Positions 44,448-58,857 are shown, counted from the stretch's first letter. The stretch: 64,000 nt of DNA from Enterobacter cloacae (GCF_013375935.1 NZ_CP056117.1:4154001-4218000), one strand, 5' to 3'. Numbers and translations: made by a program. The notes: generated by a model from the sequence alone, not told the origin.

Positions 44448-44562
44448 AAAGACTCACTTTGGTTGCTCACAAAGAAAAGAGAGGCGGCGGAAACCGCTAT
44501 ATAGATTTATTTACAACGAATCTTTTCGTTTTCAGTTTTTTATGCTGTCTTTCATTCAAAGG

Positions 44563-44604
44563 AGTATTACTACTTTAGAGGGAGGGGGTATTGCGTCGTA
44601 TCAA
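44563..44604 (-). promoter_or_regulatory. FNR site and promoter of dmsABC
   Basis: On the minus strand, TTGATACGACGCAA (44604-44591) fits TTGATN4ATCAA with two changes in the second half. A -10-like TAATAC (44569-44564) follows, which places the site about 41 bases before the expected start near 44557. This matches the FNR-activated dms promoter of E. coli. Confidence 0.7.
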
Positions 44605-44615
44605 ATCACAGGCAT

Positions 44616-44640
44616 AAAAAAAGCGCCCTGAGGCGCTTTT
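44616..44640 (-). terminator. Terminator after serS
   Basis: On the minus strand, stem AGCGCC/GGCGCT with a TCAG loop, followed by a run of T. Its flanks are A- and T-rich on both sides. Confidence 0.9.
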
Positions 44641-44658
44641 TTGTTTTAAAGCAGGTTA

Positions 44659-45972
<1,314 letters not shown>

Positions 45973-46043
45973 TTAAAATAGGAAAAAGTGGCCACAGCCT
46001 GCGGCCACAGGGATACTATGCCAACATTACCGCAACGACTGAG

Positions 46044-47387
46044 CTAACGGTAGCGTTTTATAGGGCTATTTTGATCCTGTCCAGCCAGCCAGGCGAGCTT
46101 TTCGCCAATCTTGCCTTCAAGACCTCTGTTTGTAGGGTGGTAATAGCGGGTTTGTGCCATCTCCTGCGGGAAATATTCCTCTCCGGCGGCGTAGGCATTT
46201 GGCTCATCATGGGCGTAGCGATACTCCTGCCCGTAGCCCATCTCTTTCATCAGTTTTGTCGGTGCATTGCGCAAATGAACCGGTACATCATAATCCGGAC
46301 GCTCGCGCGCATCCGACATCGCCGCTTTGAAGGCAGTGTATACCGCGTTACTTTTCGGCGCGCAGGCCAGATAAACAATAGCCTGGGCAATGGCGCGTTC
46401 GCCTTCCGCAGGCCCAACTCGGGTAAAGCAGTCCCAGGCGGAGATGGCGACCTGCATGGCGCGCGGATCGGCATTGCCGACATCCTCCGACGCAATCGCC
46501 AGGCAGCGACGCGCGACGTATAGCGGATCGCCACCTGCGGTGATAATACGCGCGTACCAGTAGAGCGCCGCATCCGGGGCGCTGCCGCGCACGGATTTAT
46601 GCAGCGCGGAGATCAGATCGTAAAAACGGTCGCCTTTATTGTCGAAACGCGCGCTGCGCTCACCGGCAATTTCGGTGAGCAGTTCAGGCTTCAAAACGCG
46701 CTTGCCTGCATCGTCCACTTCGGCCATATCGGCCATCATTTCCAGCGTGTTCAGCGCCCGACGGGCATCGCCGTTCACCAGTTCAGCAATCGCACGGCGC
46801 GTTTCATCCGGAAGAACGATATCCTGCCCGCCGTAGCCGCGGGCCTTGTCCTCCATCGCCTGCGTCAGAACCTTTTCGATATCTTCCGTGGTCAGCGACT
46901 TAAGCAGATAAACACGAGCACGGGAAAGCAGCGCGGAGTTCAGCTCAAACGACGGGTTTTCGGTAGTCGCGCCGATGAAGAAAATCGTGCCGTCTTCAAT
47001 GTGCGGCAGGAAGGCATCCTGCTGGCTCTTGTTGAAGCGGTGAACTTCGTCGACAAACAGAATGGTGCGACGTCCGGCATTGCGGTTTTGTCGCGCCCGC
47101 TCGATCGCCTCGCGGATCTCTTTCACGCCCGACGTGACGGCCGAAATGCGTTCGACATCCGCACTGGCATAACGGGCGATAACTTCAGCGAGAGTGGTTT
47201 TACCGGTTCCGGGAGGGCCCCAGAGGATCATGGAGTGCAGATGCCCCGCTTCAATAGCGCGCGGCAAGGGTTTCCCCGCAGCCAGCAGATGTTGCTGGCC
47301 GATGTACTGCGCTAAATTTTCTGGCCGCATACGGGCGGCCAGAGGTTGAAACGCATTATCTGAAAAATCGAGCGACAGATTGCTCAC
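46044..47387 (-). CDS. rarA: Replication-associated recombination protein RarA
   Basis: AAA+ ATPase of the MgsA/WRNIP1 family that acts at stalled replication forks. It has 447 residues. Walker A is GPPGTGKTT at about residues 57-65, Walker B is [10 protein letters not shown] and sensor 1 is [11 protein letters not shown]. The C-terminal tetramerisation region includes [17 protein letters not shown]-type residues. It starts nine bases after lolA, so the two are cotranscribed. Confidence 0.97.
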   Translation of the reverse strand: MSNLSLDFSDNAFQPLAARMRPENLAQYIGQQHLLAAGKPLPRAIEAGHLHSMILWGPPGTGKTTLAEVIARYASADVERISAVTSGVKEIREAIERARQNRNAGRRTILFVDEVHRFNKSQQDAFLPHIEDGTIFFIGATTENPSFELNSALLSRARVYLLKSLTTEDIEKVLTQAMEDKARGYGGQDIVLPDETRRAIAELVNGDARRALNTLEMMADMAEVDDAGKRVLKPELLTEIAGERSARFDNKGDRFYDLISALHKSVRGSAPDAALYWYARIITAGGDPLYVARRCLAIASEDVGNADPRAMQVAISAWDCFTRVGPAEGERAIAQAIVYLACAPKSNAVYTAFKAAMSDARERPDYDVPVHLRNAPTKLMKEMGYGQEYRYAHDEPNAYAAGEEYFPQEMAQTRYYHPTNRGLEGKIGEKLAWLAGQDQNSPIKRYR

Positions 47388-47396
47388 TCACGCCTC

Positions 47397-48011
47397 TCAC
47401 TTATTGCGTTGGTCGTCCACCGTTACGCCCTGCGGCGGGGTAAAGGTGAATTTTGATGCGTCTACAGCGCCGTTTTGCTGAGACTTAAGCTGATAGCTAC
47501 TGCGCTGATCGTCCTGCTCAACCGCACCGAACTGGTTGATGGTACCGTTGCTGCTCACGTTGATGGTGAACTGCTTCAGGTTGCCGTTACTGCCTTTAGG
47601 CGTCAGGACAAACTCATCACCGTTTTGTTTGATGTTGTACTGCTGCCAGTCGCTGGTCTGGTTACGAGCGATCAGCATAAACGGGGTATTGCTGGTGGCA
47701 TCTTTCAGCCAGGTAGCGGTCGCCTGCTCAACAAACGGGTTGTAGAACCACAGAGTTTTACCGTCAGAGACCAGAACGCTCTCGTCCGGCTGGGTCATAT
47801 GCCAGTTGAACAGGTTCGGGCGTTTCACCCACAAATCCCCCTGACCTTCCTGCACCGCGTTGCCGCTGCCGTCAGTCACTTTTTGCGTGAAGCTGGCGTG
47901 GAAGCTGCTTACTTTGTCCAGTCGGCTTTTAAGGTCGCTGGCCGCATCAGCCCAGACGCTGCTGGCAACAAAACTGGAGAGTAATGCACAGGCGATGGCG
48001 ATTTTTTTCAT
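47397..48011 (-). CDS. lolA: Outer-membrane lipoprotein carrier LolA
   Basis: Periplasmic chaperone that carries lipoproteins from LolCDE to LolB. It has 204 residues. The signal peptide ends at A21 (VWA), and the mature protein starts [10 protein letters not shown]. The lipid-binding barrel marks RPNLFNWHM and [14 protein letters not shown] are present. It lies between ftsK upstream and rarA downstream. Confidence 0.97.
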   Translation of the reverse strand: MKKIAIACALLSSFVASSVWADAASDLKSRLDKVSSFHASFTQKVTDGSGNAVQEGQGDLWVKRPNLFNWHMTQPDESVLVSDGKTLWFYNPFVEQATATWLKDATSNTPFMLIARNQTSDWQQYNIKQNGDEFVLTPKGSNGNLKQFTINVSSNGTINQFGAVEQDDQRSSYQLKSQQNGAVDASKFTFTPPQGVTVDDQRNK

Positions 48012-48138
48012 TGTTATTCCTTAAAATACGTCTTCCCGATATGGGGTTTCCGTTTCCATTCTGGACCTGCCCGAAGGCAGGCGACAGAAGAATATGCTTA
48101 ATTTTTGCTGATTTACCCTTCTTTGCAATCGCTGAAGG

Positions 48139-51100
48139 TTATTCAAACGGCGGCGGCGCCAGCACTTCACGGTTGCCGTTATGTCCCTGCTCGCTGACGA
48201 TGCCCTGAGCTTCCATTTGCTCAATGATACGCGCCGCGCGGTTGTAGCCGATACGGAACTGACGCTGTACGCCAGAGATAGAGGCTTTACGCTTTTCGGT
48301 GACGAAGTTAACCGCCTGGTCAAATAACGGATCCAGCTCTTCACCGCCGTCAAAGCCACCGCCGCCGCCTTCGCTTTCGCTGTCGGAGGTAATGCCGTCC
48401 ACGTACTGCGGACGTCCGCGCGCTTTCCAGTCCTGCACCACGGCGTGAACTTCCTGATCGCGAACAAACGCGCCGTGAACACGCACCGGAGAGGTGGAAT
48501 TCGGGCCAGAATAGAGCATATCACCCATCCCCAGCAGCGATTCAGCACCGCCCTGGTCAAGGATAGTACGCGAGTCGATTTTGCTCGACACGGTAAACGC
48601 GATACGGGTTGGGATGTTTGCCTTAATAAGACCCGTGATGACGTCCACGGACGGACGCTGCGTTGCCAGCACCAGGTGAATACCCGCCGCACGCGCTTTC
48701 TGTGCCAGACGCGCGATGAGTTCTTCCACTTTCTTACCGACGGTCATCATCAGGCCGGCAAATTCATCCACCAGCACCACGATGTAAGGCAGTTTTTCCA
48801 GAACCGGATGCTGGGCATCCATGCTGTCACCCGGCTTCCAGTATGGGTCCGGAATCGGACGGCCCATGCGCGCCGCCTCGGCGATTTTCTCGTTATAGCC
48901 GGCCAGGTTACGCACGCCCAGCGCCGACATCAGCTTGTAGCGACGCTCCATTTCATTAACGCTCCAGCGCAATGCGTTGGCGGCGTCCTTCATGTCGGTT
49001 ACCACTTCCGTTAACAGGTGCGGAATGCCTTCGTAGACGGACAGCTCGAGCATTTTGGGGTCGATCATGATGAAGCGTACATCTTCAGGCTGCGCCTTGT
49101 AGAGCATACTGAGGATCATGGCGTTCACGCCGACCGATTTACCGGAGCCGGTAGTACCCGCAACCAGCAGGTGGGGCATCTTCGCGAGATCGGCAACGAC
49201 CGGATCGCCAGCGATATCTTTACCCAGCACCACGGTCAGCGGAGACGGGTTATCGCGGAATTTGGTGTTATCCAGAACCTCACGCAGATAAACGGTCTGG
49301 CGTTTCTTGTTTGGCAGCTCAAGGCCAACGTAAGGTTTGCCTGGAATGACCTCCACCACGCGCACCGCCACGGTCGACAGGGAACGCGCCAGGTCACGGG
49401 ACAGGTTTGAAATACGCGCTGCTTTTACGCCCGGCGCCAGGTTCAGTTCGAAACGGGTGATTACCGGGCCTGGCGAATAGTTCACTACATCAGCCTTGAT
49501 GCGGAAATCAGCCAGACGCGCTTCAACGAGACGAGCCATCTGCTCAAGGGCAAAGGTATCCACCGGCTCGACTTCTGCCGGCGGCGGCGTTAACAGATCC
49601 AGAGACGGCAGCGGCGTGCTTGGGCGCTGCAGCGGACGGCTGTCACCATTACGCATCAGCAGCGGGTGAATCAGGCTCTCCTGCGGCTGTGGGGCTGGCT
49701 GCTGGAACTGCGGCGGTTGGGCCGGCTGCTGCGGCTGAACATGAGCCTGCGGTGCCGGCTGCTGCGGCTGAACATGAGCCTGTGGCTGCGGCGTCTGACG
49801 CACCGGTTCAACGTCTGGCATCACGCCCGGCGTGAACAGCGGTTCGCTCGGCCCGTCATCCACCAGATCTTTCATCGGTGAAAATTCAAAATCCGACAGC
49901 GAGAACGGGTTTGCCCCCGACGGCTGCTCGCCGGAATAACGCTGCTGCTGCGTTGCCGCGAACTGACGCGCTAATTCCGCTTCGGCTGCATCATCCTCAT
50001 CCTGACGGGGGTGAACATCGTGTTGATACTCGTCGCCATAGCGCTGATTCTGCTGGGCGGCGAACTGACGCGCCAGCTCGTCCTGATGCTGTTCGTCAGC
50101 ATCATCGTCGTATTCATTCTCACGCGCTTTCACTTCCGCCATACGCTGTGAAGGCAGTTTGATGCCGTACGACGCCAGCTCGCGGCGGGTCGGTACGCGA
50201 ACGCGATTAGGGCGCGGCAGTTGAGGACCAATCCCCTCTTTCACCTGAGGACGCGGCGTACCGTCAGTCGCCGGGCTGAATAACGGAGCGGACGCGGCGG
50301 CGGCGGCGGTTGCCTGCTTCAGGGTTTCAGTTGCGGAAGCAACGGCTGGCGCTGGCTCAACAGGAGGAACGGCCGCGGAAGGGGCTTTTGCAGCAGGCTC
50401 CTGTACCGGCTCAGGTACGGGCTGATACCAGGCGGCAAGCTGCTCGCGCTCGCGGGCACGGCGCTCTTCCACTTCTTCAAAATAGTACAGCGGCGGACGA
50501 GACGGCTTCGCTTCTTCAACCACTTCAGGCTCAGGCTGCGGCGCAACGTATGGCTGTTCAGGCTCAACGTGTTCAGGTGCATAAGCCTGATACGGTTGTT
50601 GCGGCTCGCTGACAGGCTCGGGCGGCTGATAAGCTTGTTGCCACTGCTCCTGCTGGACTGGGATGTAGCTTTCAGGCTCTGGCGCAATGGTTGGCTCCGG
50701 CGTATGAACGCCAGGCGCGGTTTGCCAGTCGACCTGCGGCTGCTGAATCACGGACTCCGGCGCCGGAACTGGCGAGGACGGCATCACGGCTTCAACGGGC
50801 GCAGCATAGGCCTGCGCGGCCGTGGTTGCAGCGGCCGCAGCGGCTACCGGTTCAGTAACGGAATGGCCATTCAGCAGCGGATCGTACTCGTCATACTCGC
50901 CAGGGGTAGCTCGATTGCCGGAGAAAAGTACGTCATCAGGATCCACGGCCGCACCGCGATACTCAATCTGCTCCTCTTCATCCATGCGCTTGCCGGAGAA
51001 AAGCGCGGCATCCGTTTTACGGCCTAACGGGTTAGCAAATTTTTCGGCAACGCGCTGGCGGCGCGCCAGGGCACCTCGCAGGATACGCGCGCGACGGGAC

Positions 51101-51795
51101 TCGCGACGCTCGGCGGGCGCATCGTCTTCTTCATACTCATCTTCGTATTCGTCTTCATCGACCCACGTATCGTCACGACGCGTGCGGTTGCTGGCAAATG
51201 TCAGAAAGGTCAGGATAAAGCTGCCAATTTTTTCAGCGATGCTCACCCAGGACCAGCCGGTAAACAGCGTCAGCCCTGCCGCCCAGATACAGAGCAGCGC
51301 CAGCGTGCCGCCGCTGCTGTGAAGCATCGGCTGCAGGGCGGAGCTCAACAGGCTGCCAATCACCCCACCGGAGGCGAAGTACCAGATATCATCAGCGTTA
51401 ATCGCCGCCAGCCCACAGGAGGTGAGGATGAGCGCCAGCGCGCCTATCAGGCGTAGCGAAACGGCAAAGTAGTCGATGTAGTCGTCATTCTGCCGATGAC
51501 GCCAGGCAAACCAGCATCCGCCAATAATGATGACGGGAATGGTGTACGCCATTACACCGAAAATAAAGAACAGCGTATCCGCAAGCCAGGCGCCGGGCAC
51601 GCCGCCTAAGTTATGGATAGGCTCATGCCATGCGGTTTGCGACCAGCTGGGATCGGAGGGGTTAAAACTGAGTAAGGCAGCCATCAGCCAGACGGCAAAA
51701 AGGGCAATAACGATCAGTAACGCCTCAAGGAGACGACGTCCGCTGCTTAGCTTAGATAATGTGACTTCTTTGTCTTCAGTGTATTCCTGGCTCAA
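48139..51795 (-). CDS. ftsK: DNA translocase FtsK
   Basis: Division protein that pumps DNA and activates XerCD at dif. It has 1218 residues (E. coli 1329), shorter in the linker. Membrane helices lie in about residues 20-200. A Pro/Gln/Glu-rich linker runs to about 730 with short tandem repeats. The motor has Walker A GTTGSGKS near residue 885 and Walker B IVVLVDEF. The C-terminal gamma domain reads KOPS ([27 protein letters not shown]). The residue three after the Walker B glutamate (DEFAG) is Gly where E. coli has Asp. Confidence 0.97.
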   Translation of the reverse strand: MSQEYTEDKEVTLSKLSSGRRLLEALLIVIALFAVWLMAALLSFNPSDPSWSQTAWHEPIHNLGGVPGAWLADTLFFIFGVMAYTIPVIIIGGCWFAWRHRQNDDYIDYFAVSLRLIGALALILTSCGLAAINADDIWYFASGGVIGSLLSSALQPMLHSSGGTLALLCIWAAGLTLFTGWSWVSIAEKIGSFILTFLTFASNRTRRDDTWVDEDEYEDEYEEDDAPAERRESRRARILRGALARRQRVAEKFANPLGRKTDAALFSGKRMDEEEQIEYRGAAVDPDDVLFSGNRATPGEYDEYDPLLNGHSVTEPVAAAAAATTAAQAYAAPVEAVMPSSPVPAPESVIQQPQVDWQTAPGVHTPEPTIAPEPESYIPVQQEQWQQAYQPPEPVSEPQQPYQAYAPEHVEPEQPYVAPQPEPEVVEEAKPSRPPLYYFEEVEERRAREREQLAAWYQPVPEPVQEPAAKAPSAAVPPVEPAPAVASATETLKQATAAAAASAPLFSPATDGTPRPQVKEGIGPQLPRPNRVRVPTRRELASYGIKLPSQRMAEVKARENEYDDDADEQHQDELARQFAAQQNQRYGDEYQHDVHPRQDEDDAAEAELARQFAATQQQRYSGEQPSGANPFSLSDFEFSPMKDLVDDGPSEPLFTPGVMPDVEPVRQTPQPQAHVQPQQPAPQAHVQPQQPAQPPQFQQPAPQPQESLIHPLLMRNGDSRPLQRPSTPLPSLDLLTPPPAEVEPVDTFALEQMARLVEARLADFRIKADVVNYSPGPVITRFELNLAPGVKAARISNLSRDLARSLSTVAVRVVEVIPGKPYVGLELPNKKRQTVYLREVLDNTKFRDNPSPLTVVLGKDIAGDPVVADLAKMPHLLVAGTTGSGKSVGVNAMILSMLYKAQPEDVRFIMIDPKMLELSVYEGIPHLLTEVVTDMKDAANALRWSVNEMERRYKLMSALGVRNLAGYNEKIAEAARMGRPIPDPYWKPGDSMDAQHPVLEKLPYIVVLVDEFAGLMMTVGKKVEELIARLAQKARAAGIHLVLATQRPSVDVITGLIKANIPTRIAFTVSSKIDSRTILDQGGAESLLGMGDMLYSGPNSTSPVRVHGAFVRDQEVHAVVQDWKARGRPQYVDGITSDSESEGGGGGFDGGEELDPLFDQAVNFVTEKRKASISGVQRQFRIGYNRAARIIEQMEAQGIVSEQGHNGNREVLAPPPFE

Positions 51796-51845
51796 GAAAG
51801 GCTCTCCAGGTATCAGGCATGTCCTGCCTGTTTGCTAAAACGGAC

Positions 51846-51873
51846 AACAGCGCCGGGTGTCCCCGGCACTGTT
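51846..51873 (-). terminator. Hairpin after lrp
   Basis: Stem GCCGGG/CCCGGC extended by AACAG/CTGTT across one mismatch, between lrp and ftsK. The T run on the minus strand is weak (GTTTTAG), so some reading through into ftsK is possible. Confidence 0.7.
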
Positions 51874-51930
51874 GCTGTATGGATTAACAGGAGTGTAATC
51901 AAACTACACTGATTTTGCACCTGTTCCGTG

Positions 51931-52425
51931 TTAGCGCGTCTTAATAACCAGACGATTGCTCTGTTTGACCTCTTCCATCACCACATAAGTACGGGTGTCG
52001 TTCACGCCTGGCAGACGCAGCAGGGTTTCGCCCAGCAGCTTACGGTAGGCGGACATATCAGGCACGCGGGTTTTCAACAGGTAGTCGAAATCACCGGAAA
52101 CCAGATGACACTCTTGAATTTCTTCAAGTTTTTGTACAGCGGCGTTAAATTGCTCAAACACATCCGGTGCACCACGATTCAGAGTAATCTCAACAAATAC
52201 CAGAAGTGAGGCATCCAGATAATGCGGGTTCAACAGAGCCGTATAGCCCTGAATAAAACCCTGTCTTTCCAGTCGACGCACACGCTCAAGGCACGGCGTC
52301 GGGGAAAGTCCCACACGTTTTGAAAGCTCGACGTTGGAAATACGCCCATCCTTTTGCAATTCATTAAGAATGTTACGATCGATACGGTCGAGATCTTTGC
52401 CAGGGCGCTTCTTGCTATCTACCAT
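51931..52425 (-). CDS. lrp: Leucine-responsive regulatory protein
   Basis: Global regulator of amino-acid metabolism, transport and fimbriae. It has 164 residues and is almost identical to E. coli Lrp. The N-terminal helix-turn-helix is RISNVELSKRVGLSPTPCLERVRRL, followed by the RAM/ActR ligand domain. The ATG at 52425 gives MVDSKKRPGKDLDRID. The upstream frame continues for 17 codons without homology. Confidence 0.98.
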   Translation of the reverse strand: MVDSKKRPGKDLDRIDRNILNELQKDGRISNVELSKRVGLSPTPCLERVRRLERQGFIQGYTALLNPHYLDASLLVFVEITLNRGAPDVFEQFNAAVQKLEEIQECHLVSGDFDYLLKTRVPDMSAYRKLLGETLLRLPGVNDTRTYVVMEEVKQSNRLVIKTR

Positions 52426-53937
<1,512 letters not shown>

Positions 53938-53962
53938 TCTTTACAAGTCAGTAACAAACGTA

Positions 53963-53996
53963 AATAAAGGCGGCCACTGGTCGCCTTTATTTTTCC
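53963..53996 (+). terminator. Rho-independent terminator after trxB
   Basis: Stem AATAAAGGCG-type, ATAAAGGCG/CGCCTTTAT, with a 9-base loop and a following T run. Confidence 0.92.
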
Positions 53997-54051
53997 CCAC
54001 GTGTAACATGCAGATGTCTAATTTCTTATAACGTCACCTGCAAAATACGCA

Positions 54052-55818
54052 ATGGAAAAAACCCGTCAACAAGAGTTAACACGCTGGCTCAAACAGCAAA
54101 GCGTTCTTTCCCGCCGCTGGCTTATGATCTCCCGCATTCTGGGATTTATCAGCGGTCTGTTGATTGTTGCCCAGGCATGGCTGCTGGCCCGCATTCTCAA
54201 CCATATGATTATGGAGAACATCCCGCGCGAGGCGCTGCTGTTGCCTTTTATCGTTCTGGTGCTGGTTTTCGTTCTGCGTGCGTGGGTCGTCTGGCTGCGT
54301 GAGCGGGTTGGGTTCCATGCCGGACAGCACATCCGCTATGAAATCCGGCGCAAGGTGCTTGACCGGCTTTCTGAAGCCGGGCCTGCGTGGATCCAGGGTA
54401 AACCGGCCGGCAGCTGGGCGACGCTGATCCTTGAGCAAATCGACGATATGCACGATTACTATGCGCGCTATCTTCCCCAGATGGCGCTGGCGGTTTTTGT
54501 GCCCCTTTCGATTGTTATCGCCATTTTCCCGGTCAACTGGGTGGCGGCACTGATCCTGCTGGGCACCGCCCCGCTGATCCCGCTGTTTATGGCAATGGTC
54601 GGTATGGGCGCGGCAGATGCTAACCGCCGCAACTTCCTGGCGCTGGGTCGGCTGAGCGGACATTTCCTCGATCGCCTGCGCGGTATGGAAACGCTGCGTA
54701 TCTTTGGTCGCGGTGAGGCGGAAACCGAAAACATTCGCCTGGCGTCCCAGGACTTCCGTCAGCGCACCATGGAGGTCCTGCGCCTGGCGTTCCTCTCTTC
54801 CGGCGTGCTCGAATTCTTCACCTCCCTGTCAATTGCCCTGGTGGCGGTCTACTTTGGCTTCTCCTATCTCGGCGCGCTGGATTTCGGCCACTACGGTACG
54901 GCGGTGACGCTTTCTGCCGGATTCCTGGCACTGATCCTGGCCCCGGAATTTTTCCAGCCATTGCGCGATCTCGGCACCTTCTATCACGCCAAAGCGCAGG
55001 CGGTGGGCGCTGCCGATAGCCTGAAAACCTTCATGGAAACGCCGCTGGCGCATCCGGAGCGCGGTGAAGTCACGCTGAATACCAGCGATCCCGTTACCCT
55101 TGAAGCGCAGGATTTTTCCATCCTGTCGCCTGAAGGCAAGGTGCTGGCTGGTCCACTGAACTTTACCCTGCCTGCGGGTCAACGGGTCGTGCTGGTGGGC
55201 ACCAGCGGCTCGGGTAAAAGCTCGCTGCTGAACGCGTTGTCAGGCTTTATGGCCTACACCGGATCCCTGCGCGTGAATAAAACGGAGCTGCGCGAGCTCG
55301 ATCCCGAAGCCTGGCGTAAGCAGCTGAGCTGGGTGGGGCAAAACCCACAGCTGCCTGCCTCAACGCTGCGTGAAAACGTGCTCCTCGCGCGCCCGGACGC
55401 GCGTGAAGATGAACTGCAGTCGGTTCTCGATCGCGCCTGGGTCAGCGAATTTTTACCGCTGCTGCCGCAGGGTGTTGATACCGTGGTGGGCGATCAGTCT
55501 GCCGGGCTGTCGGTCGGCCAGGCGCAGCGCGTTGCGGTGGCCCGTGCGTTGCTGAACCCCTGTCAGCTGATGCTGCTGGACGAACCCGCGGCCAGCCTGG
55601 ATGCCCACAGCGAGCAGCGCGTAATGGATGCGCTTAACGCCGCATCACAGCAGCAAACCACGCTGATGGTCACCCACCAGCTTGAAGGCATCGCCGACTG
55701 GGACCAGATTTGGGTGATGGATAACGGTCAACTCGTTGAGCAAGGCGATTATGCCGCGCTTGTTGCCGCGCAGGGCCCGTTTGCCGCCCTGCTGGCGAAT
55801 CGTCAGGAGGACATCTGA
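54052..55818 (+). CDS. cydD: Heterodimeric ABC exporter subunit CydD
   Basis: With CydC it forms an inner-membrane ABC transporter needed for cytochrome bd assembly; reported substrates include cysteine, glutathione and haem. It has 588 residues. Six N-terminal helices, then Walker A VLVGTSGSGKSS, signature LSVGQAQR and Walker B LMLLDEPAASLD. Its stop overlaps the cydC start by one base (TGATG), which supports equal synthesis of the partners. Confidence 0.97.
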   Translation: MEKTRQQELTRWLKQQSVLSRRWLMISRILGFISGLLIVAQAWLLARILNHMIMENIPREALLLPFIVLVLVFVLRAWVVWLRERVGFHAGQHIRYEIRRKVLDRLSEAGPAWIQGKPAGSWATLILEQIDDMHDYYARYLPQMALAVFVPLSIVIAIFPVNWVAALILLGTAPLIPLFMAMVGMGAADANRRNFLALGRLSGHFLDRLRGMETLRIFGRGEAETENIRLASQDFRQRTMEVLRLAFLSSGVLEFFTSLSIALVAVYFGFSYLGALDFGHYGTAVTLSAGFLALILAPEFFQPLRDLGTFYHAKAQAVGAADSLKTFMETPLAHPERGEVTLNTSDPVTLEAQDFSILSPEGKVLAGPLNFTLPAGQRVVLVGTSGSGKSSLLNALSGFMAYTGSLRVNKTELRELDPEAWRKQLSWVGQNPQLPASTLRENVLLARPDAREDELQSVLDRAWVSEFLPLLPQGVDTVVGDQSAGLSVGQAQRVAVARALLNPCQLMLLDEPAASLDAHSEQRVMDALNAASQQQTTLMVTHQLEGIADWDQIWVMDNGQLVEQGDYAALVAAQGPFAALLANRQEDI

Positions 55819-57539
55819 TGCGCGCCCTGCTTCCCTATCTCGCACTGTACAAACGCCACAAATGGATGCTGACGCTCGGCATTGTGCTGGCTATCGTCAC
55901 CCTGCTTGCCAGCATCGGCCTGCTTACGCTTTCCGGCTGGTTCCTTTCCGCGTCTGCGGCGGTGGGCTTCGCCGGGCTGTACAGCTTCAACTACATGCTT
56001 CCTGCCGCAGGCGTACGCGGCACCGCGATTACCCGAACCGCCGGGCGTTACTTCGAGCGTCTTGTCAGCCACGACGCGACCTTCCGCGTCCTGCAACACC
56101 TGCGTATTTACACCTTCAGCAAGCTTCTGCCCCTCTCCCCTGCCGGGCTGGCGCGTTTTCGTCAGGGCGAGTTGCTCAACCGCGTGGTCGCGGATGTGGA
56201 TACGCTGGATCACCTCTACCTGCGCGTAATTTCACCCATGGTGGGCGCGTTTGTGGTGATCGTGGTGGTCACGCTGGGGCTGTGTATTCTGGATGTTCCC
56301 ATCGCGCTGACCCTGGGCGGCATCATGCTGATGACGCTGATTATTTTACCGCCGCTGTTTTATCGCGCCGGTAAAACCACTGGGGAAAACCTGACGCGTC
56401 TGCGCGGTGAGTATCGCCAGCAGCTCACCTCCTGGCTGCAGGGTCAGGCCGAACTGAGCATCTTTGGTGCCAGCAAGCGCTACCGCGCCCGGATGGAAAG
56501 CACCGAGCTTAACTGGCACGAGGCCCAGCGCCGCCAGTCTGAGCTGACCGCGTTCTCTCAGGCGCTGATGATGTTAATCGGCGGTATTGCCGTCATCGCC
56601 ATGCTCTGGATGGCCTCCGGCGGCGTGGGCGGTAACGCCCAGCCGGGCCCGCTGATTGCGCTGTTTGTTTTCTGCGCCCTTGCCGCCTTTGAAGCTTTAG
56701 CCCCGGTTACGGGTGCGTTTCAGCATCTGGGTCAGGTTATTGCCTCTGCACTACGCATAACGGATATTGCGGAGCAGGAGCCGGAAGTGAAGTTCAGCAG
56801 CGGAGAAACCGCGGTACCGGAGCAGGTGGCGCTAACGCTCAGCGATGTCACTTTCGCCTATGACAGGCAGGCGCAAAACGCGCTGGAAGGCATCACGCTT
56901 TCCGTAAACGCCGGGCAGCGCATCGCGATCCTTGGCCGCACGGGATGTGGAAAATCAACGCTTCTGCAGCTTCTTACGCGCGCGTGGGACCCGCAGCAGG
57001 GTGAGATTCGCTTTAACGATACCCGGCTGGCTGACTTTAGCGAAGCGGCCTTGCGTAAAACCGTCAGCGTCGTGCCCCAGCGGGTGCATCTGTTCAGCGC
57101 CACGCTACGCGACAACCTCCTTCTCGCTGCGCCAGCGGCCTCTGACGATGCGCTACGGGGGATGCTTGAGCAGGTCGGGCTGCACAAGCTGCTTGAGGAT
57201 GACGGACTCAACGCCTGGCTCGGTGAAGGGGGTCGCCAGCTCTCCGGCGGTGAGCTTCGCCGTCTGGCGATTGCCCGGGCGCTGCTGCACGACGCGCCGC
57301 TGATGCTGCTCGATGAGCCAACGGAAGGTCTGGACGCGACAACCGAGAGCCAAATTCTTGATTTACTGGCAAACGTGATGAAAGGCAAAACCGTGCTGAT
57401 GGTCACACACCGCCTGCGTGGACTCGCGAGTTTCGATCGCATAATTGTGATGGACAACGGACACATTATTGAGCAAGGTAGTCACGCAGAGCTGCTGGCA
57501 AAACAGGGTCGCTACTACCAGTTTAAACAGCGTCTGTAG
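55818..57539 (+). CDS. cydC: Heterodimeric ABC exporter subunit CydC
   Basis: Partner of CydD. It has 573 residues. Six helices in the first 320 residues, Walker A AILGRTGCGKST, signature LSGGELRRLAIARAL, Walker B LMLLDEPTEGLD and switch histidine MVTHRLRG. Directly joined to cydD and followed after 45 bases by aat. Confidence 0.97.
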   Translation: MRALLPYLALYKRHKWMLTLGIVLAIVTLLASIGLLTLSGWFLSASAAVGFAGLYSFNYMLPAAGVRGTAITRTAGRYFERLVSHDATFRVLQHLRIYTFSKLLPLSPAGLARFRQGELLNRVVADVDTLDHLYLRVISPMVGAFVVIVVVTLGLCILDVPIALTLGGIMLMTLIILPPLFYRAGKTTGENLTRLRGEYRQQLTSWLQGQAELSIFGASKRYRARMESTELNWHEAQRRQSELTAFSQALMMLIGGIAVIAMLWMASGGVGGNAQPGPLIALFVFCALAAFEALAPVTGAFQHLGQVIASALRITDIAEQEPEVKFSSGETAVPEQVALTLSDVTFAYDRQAQNALEGITLSVNAGQRIAILGRTGCGKSTLLQLLTRAWDPQQGEIRFNDTRLADFSEAALRKTVSVVPQRVHLFSATLRDNLLLAAPAASDDALRGMLEQVGLHKLLEDDGLNAWLGEGGRQLSGGELRRLAIARALLHDAPLMLLDEPTEGLDATTESQILDLLANVMKGKTVLMVTHRLRGLASFDRIIVMDNGHIIEQGSHAELLAKQGRYYQFKQRL

Positions 57540-57584
57540 GCTATATTTGTAGCGTCCTCACTCGCGTACTGGAGTTACGTTGTC

Positions 57585-58289
57585 ATGCGCCTGGTCCAGC
57601 TTTCTCGCCATAATATTGCGTTCCCTTCCCCGGAGGGAGCGCTACGTGAACCTAACGGCCTGCTGGCGCTGGGCGGCGATCTCAGCCCGGCACGGCTCTT
57701 AATGGCTTACCAGCGCGGTATTTTCCCGTGGTTTTCTCCCGGCGACCCGATTTTATGGTGGTCTCCCGACCCGCGAGCCGTTCTGTGGCCTGGGCAGTTT
57801 CACTTGAGCCGCAGCATGAAGCGCTTTCACGCAAAATCACCCTATCGCGTCACGCTTAATCACGCCTTCGGGCAGGTCATTGAAGGATGCGCTGAAGATC
57901 GTCACGAAGGCACCTGGATAACCCGCGATATCATTATTGCCTACCATCAGCTACACGAGCTGGGCTACGCGCATTCCGTCGAAGTGTGGCACGGCGAGGA
58001 TCTCGTTGGCGGCATGTACGGCGTGGCGCAGGGCACGCTGTTCTGCGGTGAATCGATGTTCTCCCGCGCCACCAACGCCTCGAAAACCGCGCTGCTGGTT
58101 TTTTGCGAGGAATTTGCCCGGCGCGGTGGACAGCTGATGGATTGTCAGGTGCTGAACGAGCACACCGCCTCGCTCGGTGCCGTTGAAATCTCCCGTCGAC
58201 ACTACATCGAACATCTGGATCGGTGCCGCGCTGAGACCCTTCCGCGCGATTTTTGGATCCCCAGAGCGCTCTTTATGCCCGATGCCTAA
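57585..58289 (+). CDS. aat: Leucyl/phenylalanyl-tRNA-protein transferase
   Basis: Adds Leu or Phe to proteins with N-terminal Arg or Lys, which marks them for ClpS-ClpAP (N-degron pathway). It has 234 residues. The family marks are [26 protein letters not shown]-type residues near the start and [13 protein letters not shown] and [12 protein letters not shown] later. In E. coli clpA and clpS lie just beyond infA; here the CRISPR locus starts there instead. Confidence 0.97.
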   Translation: MRLVQLSRHNIAFPSPEGALREPNGLLALGGDLSPARLLMAYQRGIFPWFSPGDPILWWSPDPRAVLWPGQFHLSRSMKRFHAKSPYRVTLNHAFGQVIEGCAEDRHEGTWITRDIIIAYHQLHELGYAHSVEVWHGEDLVGGMYGVAQGTLFCGESMFSRATNASKTALLVFCEEFARRGGQLMDCQVLNEHTASLGAVEISRRHYIEHLDRCRAETLPRDFWIPRALFMPDA

Positions 58290-58319
58290 ATGTTTTCCGC
58301 ATATTTTTTATGAGGGTGT

Positions 58320-58325
58320 TATAAT
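58320..58325 (+). promoter_or_regulatory. Candidate -10 box of infA
   Basis: Exact TATAAT after an AT-rich stretch in the 283-base gap between aat and infA. No good -35 is visible at 17 bases, so the assignment is tentative. The rest of the gap holds no gene. Confidence 0.4.
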
Positions 58326-58572
58326 TATGCCGCAGAGTAGCTTCTGCCTGTTGCCCCGCCGCCGTTTGGGACCCCCGCTTCAGATAACGTCCTGACGTTT
58401 ATCCTGTTGTTCCCCTTTACGAATGCGCTTTCCGTTCGGTTGTACCGTGACGCTTGGGCAATGCGCTGAAACTGTTTTGCTGCGTTTTAAACGCGCAATT
58501 CTTTACTTAATTGATGAATTTCGGCATTATCTTGCCGGTTCAAAACTTGGTAGTGATACCCCAGAGGATTAG

Positions 58573-58791
<219 letters not shown>

Positions 58792-58822
58792 TTGTTTTCG
58801 CCTGTAATGGCAGATGAATATT

Positions 58823-58857
58823 AAATAAGGCCGGGAATATCCCGGCCTTATTTTTTT
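58823..58857. terminator. Bidirectional terminator between infA and the CRISPR array
   Basis: 10-bp stem TAAGGCCGGG/CCCGGCCTTA with a 5-base loop. A T run follows on the plus strand, and TTATTTAATA follows on the minus strand. It can end infA transcripts and also pre-crRNA coming from the other side. Confidence 0.9.
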
